A stretch of DNA of 64,000 nucleotides. Origin: Nitratireductor sp. GTDB lineage: Bacteria; Pseudomonadota; Alphaproteobacteria; Rhizobiales; Rhizobiaceae. Below the pieces are notes generated by a model, which did not search any database, was not told the DNA's origin, and was given only the letters and a program-made list of their open reading frames with translations. This document shows positions 55,693-64,000 of this stretch, piece by piece; position 1 is the stretch's first letter; each line of letters opens with the position of its first letter. The stretch is taken from positions 147,873 through 211,872 of the forward strand of contig JACKJU010000008.1 in NCBI GenBank assembly GCA_020637805.1, given 5' to 3'. The translations under genes were made by a program, and so were the position numbers.

Positions 55693-56781
55693 TTACTGAC
55701 CTGTTGTGACCTTGGTCCAGAGACGCGTCGCCAGACGCTGGGTCTTCGGATCGTAGGCAAGCTTGGTGTAAAGCCGCTCGGACGCTGCCTCGGTGGGATA
55801 GATACCCGGATCGTTGAGGATTTCCTCGTCGACGAACTCCTGGGATGCCTTGTTGCCGTTCGCATAGGCCACGTAGTTGGTAGCCTTGGCGATCACTTGA
55901 GGTGTCATGATGTAGTTGAGGAAGGTATGTGCCTCGTCAACGTTCTTGGCATCTCCGGGGATCGCCATCTGGTCGAACCACATCAGGGCGCCTTCCTTGG
56001 GAATGGAATAGGCAATGGTCACGCCAGCATCTGCTTCGGCAGCACGGTCGCGGGCCTGCAGGACGTCACCCGACCAGCCGACCGCCAGGCAGATATCGCC
56101 GTTGGCCAGTGCGTTGATGTATTCCGAAGAGTGGAACTTCTGCACGTTGGGCCGGATTGACAGGAGCAGATCCTCGGCCTTTTGCAGATCGTCCGGGTTG
56201 GACGAATTGGGGTCGAGGCCAAGCCAGTTCAGCGCGGCAGGGATGATCTCGTCGGGTGCGTTGAGCATCTGCACGCCGCAATCCTTGAACTTGGCCAGGT
56301 TCTCCGGCTTGAAGACAATGTCCCAGGAATCGATCTTGTCGGTGCCGAGGATTTCCTTGACCTTCTCGACATTGTAACCGATGCCGGTGGTACCCCACAT
56401 GTAGTTGATGGAGTATTCGTTGCCGGGATCGTATTTCGCCGTCTGTGCGGCTACCTTGTCCCACATGTTGACGATGTTCGGAAGTTTCGACTTGTCGAGC
56501 TTCTGGAACACGCCTGCCTGGATCTGGCGAGACAGGAAGGAGCCTGTCGGGACAACGATGTCGTAGCCAGAGCCACCGGCAAGCAGTTTCGTCTCGAGTA
56601 CCTCGTTGGAATCGAAGACATCGTAAATGACCTCGATACCGGTTTCCTTGGTAAAGTCCTCGAGAATCGACTCATCGATGTAGTCGGACCAGTTATAGAT
56701 GCGCACCTCCGCCGACCATGCAGCGCCAGCTCCAAGGGCGAGGGTGGAAGTGAGGGTGATGAATTTCAGGAAGAATTTCAT
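55693..56781 (-). CDS. potF: Periplasmic putrescine-binding protein PotF
   Basis: A 362-residue binding protein. The signal peptide is MKFFLKFITLTSTLALGAGA with cleavage near WSA-E. The mature start AEVRIYNWSDYIDESILEDF is typical of PotD/PotF, and WSGDVLQARDRA and MWFDQMAIPGDAKN lie in the ligand-binding region. GGAGGGG is upstream of ATG 56781. Divergent from puuA. Confidence 0.9.
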   Translation of the reverse strand: MKFFLKFITLTSTLALGAGAAWSAEVRIYNWSDYIDESILEDFTKETGIEVIYDVFDSNEVLETKLLAGGSGYDIVVPTGSFLSRQIQAGVFQKLDKSKLPNIVNMWDKVAAQTAKYDPGNEYSINYMWGTTGIGYNVEKVKEILGTDKIDSWDIVFKPENLAKFKDCGVQMLNAPDEIIPAALNWLGLDPNSSNPDDLQKAEDLLLSIRPNVQKFHSSEYINALANGDICLAVGWSGDVLQARDRAAEADAGVTIAYSIPKEGALMWFDQMAIPGDAKNVDEAHTFLNYIMTPQVIAKATNYVAYANGNKASQEFVDEEILNDPGIYPTEAASERLYTKLAYDPKTQRLATRLWTKVTTGQ

Positions 56782-57092
56782 GATGTACGATGCCCCTCCA
56801 TCGGGCGTTGATCGTCCGGTGCCTCCGCACCCCATTCGCGAGGCGCGATCAGTGCCCCTGCGCCGGTTTTGCCACCAAAGCCGCAGATGCTGCTCATGAC
56901 AATTAAGCGAATTTTCCGCTTTCCAACAAGGCAATTCTGCAAGCCATCTGCACAGACTGTATGCATGGAAGTGCATGCTGATAAATTGAGCAGACTTGCC
57001 ACGGCATGCGGAAAGTTGGAAAATCGGTTATTCGTTCATGCCAAATCAGCCGGCACTCCAATCCCGTCAATCCTCACACCGGAACACATCAA
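56782..57092. other. Divergent potF-puuA regulatory region
   Basis: About 310 nt with no gene. It holds an inverted repeat around 56961-56978 (ATGCA/TGCAT and GCATG/CATGC overlapping), and a repeated TTTCC-containing block at about 56901-56925 that recurs inverted at about 57010-57030. These may bind a regulator of putrescine genes; no regulator gene is adjacent. Confidence 0.4.
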
Positions 57093-58466
57093 ATGGCAAT
57101 ACATCCGATCGATGCCTGGGCAGCCGAACTGCCGGAAGCCGCGCGCGAATGGCTCGATGGCAGACGCGTCGAAGAAGTGGAATGCATCATTTCCGACTTT
57201 GCCGGCATCGCACGCGGCAAGGTAATGCCTGCCCGCAAATTCATCGAAACGGGCTCCTCTTTCCTTCCCATCTCCATTTTCTACCAGACGATCACCGGGG
57301 AATACTCGGACTACAACACGCAGGAAGCGTGGACGGAATCCGACATGCGGCTCGTGCCGGATCTTTCGACCGCGGTCGCCTCGCCATGGGCGGAAGACGT
57401 GACCGTGCAGATCATCCACGACATGGAAACACTGTCCGGGGACCCGGTTACGATTGCCCCGCGCTACGTGCTGAAAAAGATCCTGGCCGCCTACAAGGAA
57501 CAAGGATGGCGTCCGATCGTGGCGCCGGAACTCGAATTCTACCTGACCAAGCCCAATATCGACCCTGACTTTCCGCTCGAACCGCCGGTAGGCCGTTCGG
57601 GACGGCAGGGAGCCGGACGCCAGTCCTATTCGATCTCGGCCATTGATGAATACACTGCCGTGATCGACACGATCTACGATTTTGCCGAGGCCCAGGGACT
57701 GGAGATCGACACGATCATCCAGGAAGGCGGTGCAGGCCAGATCGAGATCAATCTCAATCACGGCGACCCGCTGCTTCTGGCCGACCAGGTCTTCACCTTC
57801 AAGCGCACCATCCGTGAAGCGGCGCTACGTCACGATTGCTACGCCACCTTCATGGCGAAACCGATGGAAGACGAGCCGGGTAGCGCCATGCACATCCACC
57901 AGTCGATCCTGGACAGTGAGACCGGAATGAACCTGTTTTCGAAGGCGGATGGCGAGGCATCGGACGAATTCTACTGGTTCATCGGCGGCACGCAGAAATA
58001 TCTGGGATCGGTAATCTCGATCCTCGCGCCCTACGTGAACTCCTACCGCCGGCTGGTTCCCGGCGTTTCGGCACCAATCAACCTGGAATGGGGCCGGGAC
58101 AACCGCTCGACCGGCCTGCGAATTCCGATCTCGGGACCCGATGCAAGGCGCGTCGAGAACCGGGTCGTCGGCATGGACACCAATCCATACCTGGCGATGG
58201 CGGCATGTCTTGCCTGCGGTTATCTGGGCATGATGCAGAAGATTCGCCCGCGCGACGAAGTTCCCGGCGACGCCTATTCCCTGCCGCATGCCCTGCCTCG
58301 CGAACTGCACCAGGGCCTTCAGCAGCTCGACCTGTATCCCGAGGTCCGCGAACTGCTTGGCGAGGATTTCTGCGTGATGTACCAGAATACCAAGCTGCGC
58401 GAATTCGAGGACTACCTGAGGGTGATCAGCCCCTGGGAACGGGAGCACCTGCTGCTCAACGTGTGA
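57093..58466 (+). CDS. puuA: Gamma-glutamylputrescine synthetase (glutamine-synthetase family)
   Basis: A 457-residue GS-family ligase. Blocks: VEEVECIISDFAGIARGKVMP, the ATP/Glu-site segment VAPELEFYL, IIQEGGAGQIEINL, AMHIHQSI, and NLEWGRDNRSTGLRIP near the C-terminal half. PuuA joins glutamate to putrescine as the first step of its breakdown. ATG 57093 gives the family start; the frame is open from 57006. Position beside potFGHI and puuB supports the assignment. Confidence 0.88.
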   Translation: MAIHPIDAWAAELPEAAREWLDGRRVEEVECIISDFAGIARGKVMPARKFIETGSSFLPISIFYQTITGEYSDYNTQEAWTESDMRLVPDLSTAVASPWAEDVTVQIIHDMETLSGDPVTIAPRYVLKKILAAYKEQGWRPIVAPELEFYLTKPNIDPDFPLEPPVGRSGRQGAGRQSYSISAIDEYTAVIDTIYDFAEAQGLEIDTIIQEGGAGQIEINLNHGDPLLLADQVFTFKRTIREAALRHDCYATFMAKPMEDEPGSAMHIHQSILDSETGMNLFSKADGEASDEFYWFIGGTQKYLGSVISILAPYVNSYRRLVPGVSAPINLEWGRDNRSTGLRIPISGPDARRVENRVVGMDTNPYLAMAACLACGYLGMMQKIRPRDEVPGDAYSLPHALPRELHQGLQQLDLYPEVRELLGEDFCVMYQNTKLREFEDYLRVISPWEREHLLLNV

Positions 58467-58502
58467 CCATCGCCGCATTGGCGAAAGACGGGAAGGTAGC
58501 AA

Positions 58503-59816
58503 ATGGCGCAGGCACTCGATCTTCTGACCGCCAATGACCGGCGCGGCGAATATCCGCCATCCCTGTATGCTGCGGAAACTGCCCTGCCGACGGCAATGCC
58601 CGCGCTTGAGGGAAGCGCAAGGGCAGATGTTGCCATCATCGGCGCCGGCTTCACCGGCCTGTCGGCTGCGCTGCACCTGGCGGAGCGCGGCTACGACGTC
58701 GCGGTACTCGACGCCCAGCGCGCGGGATGGGGTGCCTCCGGACGAAATGGCGGACAGGTCGGTTCGGGACAGCGGGTCGACCAGGAACAACTGGAGGCAC
58801 GGCACGGGCTACAAACTGCCAAACGGCTCTGGGAAATCGGCGAGGAATCGAAAAACCTGGTCAGGGAACTGATTGCGCGGCACGGCATCGAGTGCCAGCC
58901 GGCGCAAGGCATCATCCACGCCGACCACCGCGCGAAGGAGGTTGCGCACAGCCACGCATATGCGGACAGGCTCCACGAGGTGTATGGCTACGAGCATGTC
59001 CGCAAGCTTGATCGCGACGAACTGCGATCGATGGTCAACAGCCCCGCCTATCACGGCGGGTCGATCGACACGGACGCCTTCAGCCTGCAGCCGCTTGCCT
59101 ATGCGCTCGGTCTCGCCCGGGCGGCAGAAAAGGCAGGTGTACGCATCTACGAACAATCGAGGGTTCGAGAGGTGGTTCGTGGGACCGGGGTGACGCTCAA
59201 GACGCGCAAGGGTGAGATCACGGCCGATCACGTGATCGTCGCCTGCAATGGCTATCTTGGCGATCTTGTTCCCGAGGTGGCGGCAAGGGTAATGCCGATC
59301 AACAATTTCATCATCGCCACGGAAAAACTTGGCGAGCGGCAGGCAGCCGAAGTCATGAACACGGAGGCTGCGGTTGCCGATTCCAAATTCGTGATCAACT
59401 ATTTCCGCATGAGCCATGACCGTCGCATGGTCTTTGGCGGGGGCGAGAACTACGGCTACCGGTTTCCCGCCGACATCAAGCGCTTCGTGCAGAAGCCGAT
59501 GCTTGAGATCTTTCCGCAATTGAAGGATACGCGTGTGGAGTATGGCTGGGGCGGAACGCTTGCCATCACCATGAAGCGCATGCCGTTCTTTTCGAGGACC
59601 GGCGCAAACATCCTCACTTGTTCCGGCTATTCCGGACAGGGGGTTGGCATGGCGACACTTGCCGGTAAACTGGCGGCAGAAGCGATTGCGGGGCAGTCGG
59701 AAAAATTTGACGTGATGGCATCGCTTCCGACGCCGGGCTTTCCCGGTGGCAGCAGATTGCGCCAACCGCTTCTGGTTCTCGCCATGAGCTGGTATGCCCT
59801 GCGAGACCGGCTTTAG
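58503..59816 (+). CDS. puuB: Gamma-glutamylputrescine oxidase (FAD-dependent)
   Basis: A 437-residue FAD oxidoreductase of the DAO/GlpD fold. The dinucleotide motif is VAIIGAGFTGLSAALHLAERGYDVAVLDA and GWGASGRNGGQVGSGQR follows; near the C-terminus ILTCSGYSGQGVGMATLAGK is typical. PuuB oxidises gamma-glutamylputrescine. It begins 36 nt after puuA. The next genes of the route, puuC and puuD, are not in the window. Confidence 0.87.
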   Translation: MAQALDLLTANDRRGEYPPSLYAAETALPTAMPALEGSARADVAIIGAGFTGLSAALHLAERGYDVAVLDAQRAGWGASGRNGGQVGSGQRVDQEQLEARHGLQTAKRLWEIGEESKNLVRELIARHGIECQPAQGIIHADHRAKEVAHSHAYADRLHEVYGYEHVRKLDRDELRSMVNSPAYHGGSIDTDAFSLQPLAYALGLARAAEKAGVRIYEQSRVREVVRGTGVTLKTRKGEITADHVIVACNGYLGDLVPEVAARVMPINNFIIATEKLGERQAAEVMNTEAAVADSKFVINYFRMSHDRRMVFGGGENYGYRFPADIKRFVQKPMLEIFPQLKDTRVEYGWGGTLAITMKRMPFFSRTGANILTCSGYSGQGVGMATLAGKLAAEAIAGQSEKFDVMASLPTPGFPGGSRLRQPLLVLAMSWYALRDRL

Positions 59817-59891
59817 TGGCCAATCAAGTCGATCAGCCGCAGACCGGCTGGAAAACCAATTCCAGGGATTGAACGGGACAGCATCGCAAAG

Positions 59892-61184
59892 ATGAGACAA
59901 TTCGTATTTCCAATATTTGCGCTGATGCTGGGCTCCGCCTTCCTTATGGTGGCTGGCGGGATCAACGGGCTGATCCTGCCGCTGCGCGGCAGCCATGAAG
60001 GTTTTTCGGCGCTGAGCCTTGGACTGCTCGGCACCGGGTGGGCGATAGGGTATGTGACAGGCTGCATCTACATGCCGCGCCTGGTGCGTCGCGCGGGCCA
60101 TGTGCGCACCTTCTCCACCGCCGCTGCTCTTGCCGTGATATCGGTGCTGCTCTCGCTCCTGCTGCTGCATCCCGGCCCGTGGGTGGTGCTGCGCGCGCTC
60201 GCCGGCTTCTCGTTTGCAGGCGGCGCGATGATCGTCGAAAGCTGGCTCAACGAGCGGACCGAGGAGAGATACCGGGGCCGCGTCTTCGGCCTCTACACGA
60301 TGGTGAACCTCGGTGCGACCATGGTCGGCCAGATGCTGATCGCGACCGGCGACACCACCGGCTACCTGTTTTTCGTCCTGGCCGCCGTCTTCTATGCACT
60401 TGCCGTGGTGCCGACCGCAGTCTCGACTGCCGCCGCACCGAGGCCGCTGGTCGAGGCCGGGCTGGACATGAAGGCGCTGTGGCGCAACTCGCCGCTTGCC
60501 GTGGGTGGTGCCCTGCTGATCGGCATCTCCAACTCGGCCTTCGGGACGCTGGGCGTGGTCTTCGGCAATGCGATCAACCTCGAAGTGACCGCGATAGCCG
60601 CCATGATGAGCGTGTCGCTGCTTGCCGGCACACTGTTCCAGATCCCGGTGGGTATCCTCTCGGACAAGATGGACCGGCGCTTCGTTCTGCTGGCGCTGGT
60701 CGGGCTGGCAATGGCGATCGACCTCTTCTTCATCATCTTCCTGCCCAGCGGCACGACGACAGTTCTGCTGGCAACCGCCATGTTCGGTGCGGCCATCTAC
60801 TCCGTCTATCCCGTGATCATTGCCCATGCATCCGACCACGCGGTGCCGGGTAATTTCATCCGCATCAGCGGCGGACTGCTCTTGCTCTATGGCACCGGCG
60901 CAATCATAGGCCCGCTGATTGCCGGTTCGCTGATGGCGCTGATGCCGCAGCGCGGCATGTTCCTGACCACGCTGCTTGCACACGGGTTGCTCTTCGCCTA
61001 CGGCGCATACCGCGTGACACAACGCGATGCGGTGAGCGACGAGGACAAGGGCGACTTCGTCAACATCGCTCCTGGACGCCTTTCCACGCCGGAAACGATG
61101 GCGCTCGACCCGCGCAGTGAAGAAGCGGAAATCCACGATTGGGCAGAACCGGGCAGCGACTTTCCGGAGGACGAAGAAGCCTGA
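59892..61184 (+). CDS. MFS transporter
   Basis: A 430-residue major-facilitator protein with about 12 hydrophobic helices. The loop 2-3 segment is YMPRLVRRAGHVR, and GRVFGLYTMVNLGATMVGQM is in the YcaD/UMF-like subgroup style. The last 45 residues are polar and acidic (cytoplasmic tail). Substrate unknown; place after puuAB suggests polyamine or amino-acid related export, but this is weak inference. Confidence 0.85.
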   Translation: MRQFVFPIFALMLGSAFLMVAGGINGLILPLRGSHEGFSALSLGLLGTGWAIGYVTGCIYMPRLVRRAGHVRTFSTAAALAVISVLLSLLLLHPGPWVVLRALAGFSFAGGAMIVESWLNERTEERYRGRVFGLYTMVNLGATMVGQMLIATGDTTGYLFFVLAAVFYALAVVPTAVSTAAAPRPLVEAGLDMKALWRNSPLAVGGALLIGISNSAFGTLGVVFGNAINLEVTAIAAMMSVSLLAGTLFQIPVGILSDKMDRRFVLLALVGLAMAIDLFFIIFLPSGTTTVLLATAMFGAAIYSVYPVIIAHASDHAVPGNFIRISGGLLLLYGTGAIIGPLIAGSLMALMPQRGMFLTTLLAHGLLFAYGAYRVTQRDAVSDEDKGDFVNIAPGRLSTPETMALDPRSEEAEIHDWAEPGSDFPEDEEA

Positions 61185-61208
61185 TAGCCGGTTTCCTCGA
61201 AACCAGAC

Positions 61209-62858
61209 TTATTCTCCGACGGGAAGCGAACGGCTGGATCCTGAACCCGAACCCGCTTCACCCGTGCGCGACTGCGGACTATTGGGCAAAGGAGGCGCTT
61301 CCTTAGGCGCGAGACGGACCGTAGTCCTTGAAACGGAACGGGGTGACGGAGGCTCCGGAGAAGACCGCCCGTAGGCATCTTCGTAGCGAACCTCGTCGTC
61401 CTCTCCAAGATAGCTGCCACGCTGGGTTTCAATGACGATGAGCGGGAAGGCCGAATTGTTGACGAGCCGGTGCCTGGCACCAGCCGGAATCGCAATGCTG
61501 CCTCCGGCATGGAGGACCGTGATGCAATCCTCCAACCGGACCTCTGCCTCCCCCGATACGACGACCCAGTTTTCACTCCGGTAGCGATGGGACTGCAGGC
61601 TCAAGATACCACCTGGCTCCACTTCCAGCCGCTTGACCTTGTAGCCGTCACCCTCGTCAAGAACGGTGAAACTTCCCCACGGGCGTGTCTCGGATTGCCC
61701 GGTCTCGCCGCAAGATGCCACGCCCCTTGCTGAACCCTTCGCTTCACCCGGCGCAAAATGAGTTGCAGCGAGACGTACCGACTGCGCGTGCCGGCGATCT
61801 GCTACCAGCAGCCCGCCTGGCCCCTCGGCCACGATGAGATTGCTGACACCGAGAACCGCAACAGGCCGCTCCGCAAATACGGAGACGTCGTGGCATTCGT
61901 GCAGAAATACGGTTTCGTTGCCGCTTGCAGCCTGTTCGCCTTGCGCTGGCATTTCATCCCATGAGCCTGCATCGGACCAGCCGAAATCCGCTTCGACAAC
62001 CGCAAGGCCTGAAGCATGTTCGAGAACCAGACGGTCAAACGAGACTCGCGGCAGTGTGGACCAGCGGCGCGCATCGAGCCACCGGACTGTCCTGTTGCCT
62101 TTTGCCGACGGCTGCCTCTGAACAGCAGCGCTCGAAACAGCGAAGGCAACTTCCCGGAAAAACTCCGGCGCGGTTTCCTCGAAAAGCCGGGCAAGGCTAT
62201 CAGCCCCTGCACAGACCAGACCACAATTCCAAAGGTGGCGGTCTGAGTCGACAAAGGTTTGGGCCGTGTCTGCATCCGGCTTTTCGATGAAGCGCAGGAC
62301 ATTTTTCCCGGCATGCTCGATATAGCCATAGGCAGTGGATGCCCTGCCCGGCTTGCCGCCCAGAAGAACGGCTTTGTGCGACGAAACCAGCTCTGCCGCC
62401 GCCAGCAAGGCTGAATGGAAGCGGTGCGGCGCTTCAATCAGATGGTCTGCAGGCATGAGTACCGCGATTGCACCGGTGCCACATCTCTCCAGCACGCGTG
62501 TCACGCCGGCGGCAAATGCTGCTGCCGTATCGCGTCCTTCCGGCTCGAGCATGATCTCGTGATGATATAGGCCGGCGCAGCTCTTTTCGCATTCCGCCAC
62601 TGTCTGGTGAAGCAGATCCCGGCGGGTAACGGTGATGACAAGGGGAGGGTCGATGTCCTGGATATCCTCAGACATGGCCGGCCATGCGAAACCGCCTCCT
62701 GCCAAGGCGACTGCGCGCTCCAGCGTTGCCCGGTACAGGCTCTTCGGCTCGGCTGCGGTGCCGGCAAGTTCAAGAAACGGCTTGGCTGAGTCTCCGTTTC
62801 CAAGTGGCCAGAGACGGCTGCCTGAACCGCCGCTCAAGATGATGGGCACGATACGCAT
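61209..62858 (-). CDS. manC: Bifunctional mannose-1-phosphate guanylyltransferase / mannose-6-phosphate isomerase
   Basis: A 549-residue type II PMI-GMP of the AlgA/ManC/CpsB kind. The nucleotidyltransferase starts IILSGGSGSRLWPLG; others are LMPADHLI, TAYGYIE, FIEKPDADTA and WNCGLV. The cupin isomerase domain (about 420-500) has ETRPWGSFTVLDEGDGYKVKR, LSLQSHRYRSENWVVVSG and PAGARHRLVNN. ATG 62858 follows GGGGAA; the frame is open to 63053. The last 55 residues form a Pro/Ser/Arg-rich tail beyond the catalytic domains, which is unusual. It supplies GDP-mannose for polysaccharide. Confidence 0.9.
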   Translation of the reverse strand: MRIVPIILSGGSGSRLWPLGNGDSAKPFLELAGTAAEPKSLYRATLERAVALAGGGFAWPAMSEDIQDIDPPLVITVTRRDLLHQTVAECEKSCAGLYHHEIMLEPEGRDTAAAFAAGVTRVLERCGTGAIAVLMPADHLIEAPHRFHSALLAAAELVSSHKAVLLGGKPGRASTAYGYIEHAGKNVLRFIEKPDADTAQTFVDSDRHLWNCGLVCAGADSLARLFEETAPEFFREVAFAVSSAAVQRQPSAKGNRTVRWLDARRWSTLPRVSFDRLVLEHASGLAVVEADFGWSDAGSWDEMPAQGEQAASGNETVFLHECHDVSVFAERPVAVLGVSNLIVAEGPGGLLVADRRHAQSVRLAATHFAPGEAKGSARGVASCGETGQSETRPWGSFTVLDEGDGYKVKRLEVEPGGILSLQSHRYRSENWVVVSGEAEVRLEDCITVLHAGGSIAIPAGARHRLVNNSAFPLIVIETQRGSYLGEDDEVRYEDAYGRSSPEPPSPRSVSRTTVRLAPKEAPPLPNSPQSRTGEAGSGSGSSRSLPVGE

Positions 62859-62953
62859 ATGGCTTCCCCACCTGCCATCCCGCTTCAAGAGCCATTCCCG
62901 CAAGCAGGGAGGCATGTCCTTGACGCAGTCTATCGGCCGCCTCTTCCAGTTAT

Positions 62954-62973
62954 ACCCCCCAAATTTGGGGGGT
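62954..62973. promoter_or_regulatory. Perfect 20-bp palindrome between manC and comM
   Basis: ACCCCCCAAA and its exact reverse complement TTTGGGGGGT join at 62963/62964. It lies 96 nt from the manC start and 125 nt from the comM start. On the minus strand TCTCAA and TATAAC flank it as possible -35 and -10 boxes with an 18-bp spacer that it fills. A regulator site is likely; which regulator is unknown. Confidence 0.6.
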
Positions 62974-63098
62974 TGAGAAGTGGAACAAAATACGAACACT
63001 TTGTCTAAGAGCCATCGGGTTCCCCTTTTTGAGGCGGCACGGCGGTCCGGCACTGACGTGACTCACGGGACACGGGCTGTCAAACTGGAGAAAGGCAC

Positions 63099-64000
63099 AT
63101 GGTATCGCGCGTCACCACGGTTGCGTTTTCGGGCATCGAGGCACTGCCCGTCGATGTCCAGGTGATGGTCGCTCCCGGCAAGATCGCGATGGCGATAGTT
63201 GGCCTGCCCGACAAGGCCGTTGCCGAAAGCCGCGAACGTGTCCATGCCGCGCTCCATGCTTCCGGACTGTCGATCCCGCCAAAACGGGTGACGGTCAACC
63301 TGGCCCCTGCCGACCTTCCCAAGGAAGGCAGCCACTATGACCTTCCGATAGCGCTTGCGCTGATGGCGGCGCTCGGTGCGATCCCCAGTGATGTCCTGGA
63401 CCGGTATGTGGTGATGGGCGAGCTCTCGCTCGATGGCACGTTGACACCGGTCTCCGGCGTTCTGCCTGCCGCAATCGGCGCAAACGCAATGGCCAAGGGA
63501 CTGATCTGTCCTGCAGGTTGCGGGTCCGAGGCGGCATGGGCCGACCCGGAGATGGACATTCTCGCCCCGCGCAGCCTCGTCGCACTGGCCAACCACTTTC
63601 GCGGAACCCAGGTTCTCGCCCGGCCTGTCGCGGGTGTTCGCTCGGGCGAAGCCATACTACCGGACCTTTGTGAAATCCGCGGTCAGGAAACCGCCAAGCG
63701 GGCGCTCGAAATCGCGGCAGCGGGCGGGCACAACATGCTGATGGCAGGACCTCCTGGATCGGGCAAGTCCATGCTAGCAGCGCGCCTGCCAGGAATTCTC
63801 CCTGCCCTGTCGCCACGCGAACTGCTGGAAATCTCGATGATCCAGTCGGTTGCAGGCGAACTTGCAGAAGGCAGGCTATCGGCACGCAGACCGTTCCGCG
63901 CACCGCATCATTCCGCATCCATGGCGGCGATGGTCGGCGGCGGCCTGCGCGCACGGCCGGGCGAAGCCTCGCTTGCACATAACGGCGTGCTGTTTCTCGA
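63099..64000 (+). CDS. comM: ComM/YifB-family AAA+ ATPase (Mg-chelatase-like), 3' end beyond window
   Basis: The first 300 codons of a protein usually about 510 residues. The N-terminal lon-like ChlI domain has VDVQVMVAPGKIAMAIVGLPDKAVAESRERV and KRVTVNLAPADLPKEGSHYDLP; the P-loop is LMAGPPGSGKSMLAARLPG; then FRAPHHSASMAAMVGGG and ARPGEASLAHNGVLFL. ComM is a branch-migration helicase in natural transformation in Vibrio; the rhizobial role is less clear. GGAG-AAAGG precedes ATG 63099. The frame is open to the window end. Confidence 0.9.
   Translation, partial: MVSRVTTVAFSGIEALPVDVQVMVAPGKIAMAIVGLPDKAVAESRERVHAALHASGLSIPPKRVTVNLAPADLPKEGSHYDLPIALALMAALGAIPSDVLDRYVVMGELSLDGTLTPVSGVLPAAIGANAMAKGLICPAGCGSEAAWADPEMDILAPRSLVALANHFRGTQVLARPVAGVRSGEAILPDLCEIRGQETAKRALEIAAAGGHNMLMAGPPGSGKSMLAARLPGILPALSPRELLEISMIQSVAGELAEGRLSARRPFRAPHHSASMAAMVGGGLRARPGEASLAHNGVLFL

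Noticed and set aside
58809..61136. A 775-codon open frame opposite puuB and the MFS gene
   Set aside because: Crosses two well-supported genes and the gap between them; composition is His/Gln/Arg-rich as expected for antisense.

Overview
The window is chromosomal DNA of a GC-rich alphaproteobacterium of the order Hyphomicrobiales (Rhizobiales), most like Rhizobiaceae and relatives. Diagnostic features are the ubiE-ubiB-coaBC-dut order, the his cluster hisB-DUF2628-hisH-hisA-hisF-hisE-coaA, the chvI-chvG-hprK cluster divergent from pckA, the trpF-trpB-trpA-accD cluster, an AccD without its zinc ribbon, and a PmtA-type phospholipid methyltransferase. The genus cannot be fixed from sequence alone. 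It is mostly housekeeping sequence: no rRNA, tRNA, CRISPR array, prophage or insertion sequence was seen.

Layout. 1-8.7 kb: ubiquinone genes (ubiE end, ubiB); a divergent TetR / pspA-yiaA envelope-stress cassette with three identical-type operators; coaBC with an extra N-terminal ribbon-helix-helix domain; a PAS-rich hybrid kinase; dut. 8.8-16.9 kb: cysK, a hybrid kinase with an HPt domain followed by a REC-EAL phosphodiesterase, a class A penicillin-binding protein, and kbp. 17-22.8 kb: trpF-trpB-cutA-trpA-accD, a YgjP-type metallopeptidase and DUF2852. 22.9-31.6 kb: phaZ, pyrF, an FMN reductase, pmtA, dnaK-dnaJ behind a heat-shock (RpoH) promoter, alkB and a PAP2 phosphatase. 31.7-39 kb: coaA and the his cluster, then hslVU. 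39-44.5 kb: hprK, chvG, chvI and pckA. 44.5-52.6 kb: uppP, gst, queG, an SDR protein, an acyl-CoA synthetase, a CoA-binding protein and metY, with two copies of a dispersed ~105-bp palindromic repeat. 52.6-61.2 kb: a putrescine module with potFGHI divergent from puuA-puuB and an MFS carrier. 61.2-64 kb: a bifunctional mannose-1-phosphate guanylyltransferase and the start of comM.

Most unusual observation. The 5' ends of the paralogous genes hisA and hisF are both duplicated. In each, a 42-nt palindromic element, 35/42 identical between the two sites, sits after the homologous codon (IDLKDG / LDVKD) and is followed by a second copy of the gene start from which the real protein is read. The first copy plus the element forms a 36- or 37-codon leader ORF whose stop overlaps the real start codon. 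All ten differences between the paired start copies are synonymous, and three occur at the same codon positions in both genes. This looks like a site-specific, start-duplicating element that has been maintained, not a random scar.

Other points of note are the RHH-CoaBC fusion with two ATTGCAAT palindromes just upstream, tandem operators upstream of pckA, cutA inside the trp operon, an hprK without its usual EIIA/HPr partners, and a perfect 20-bp palindrome between manC and comM.
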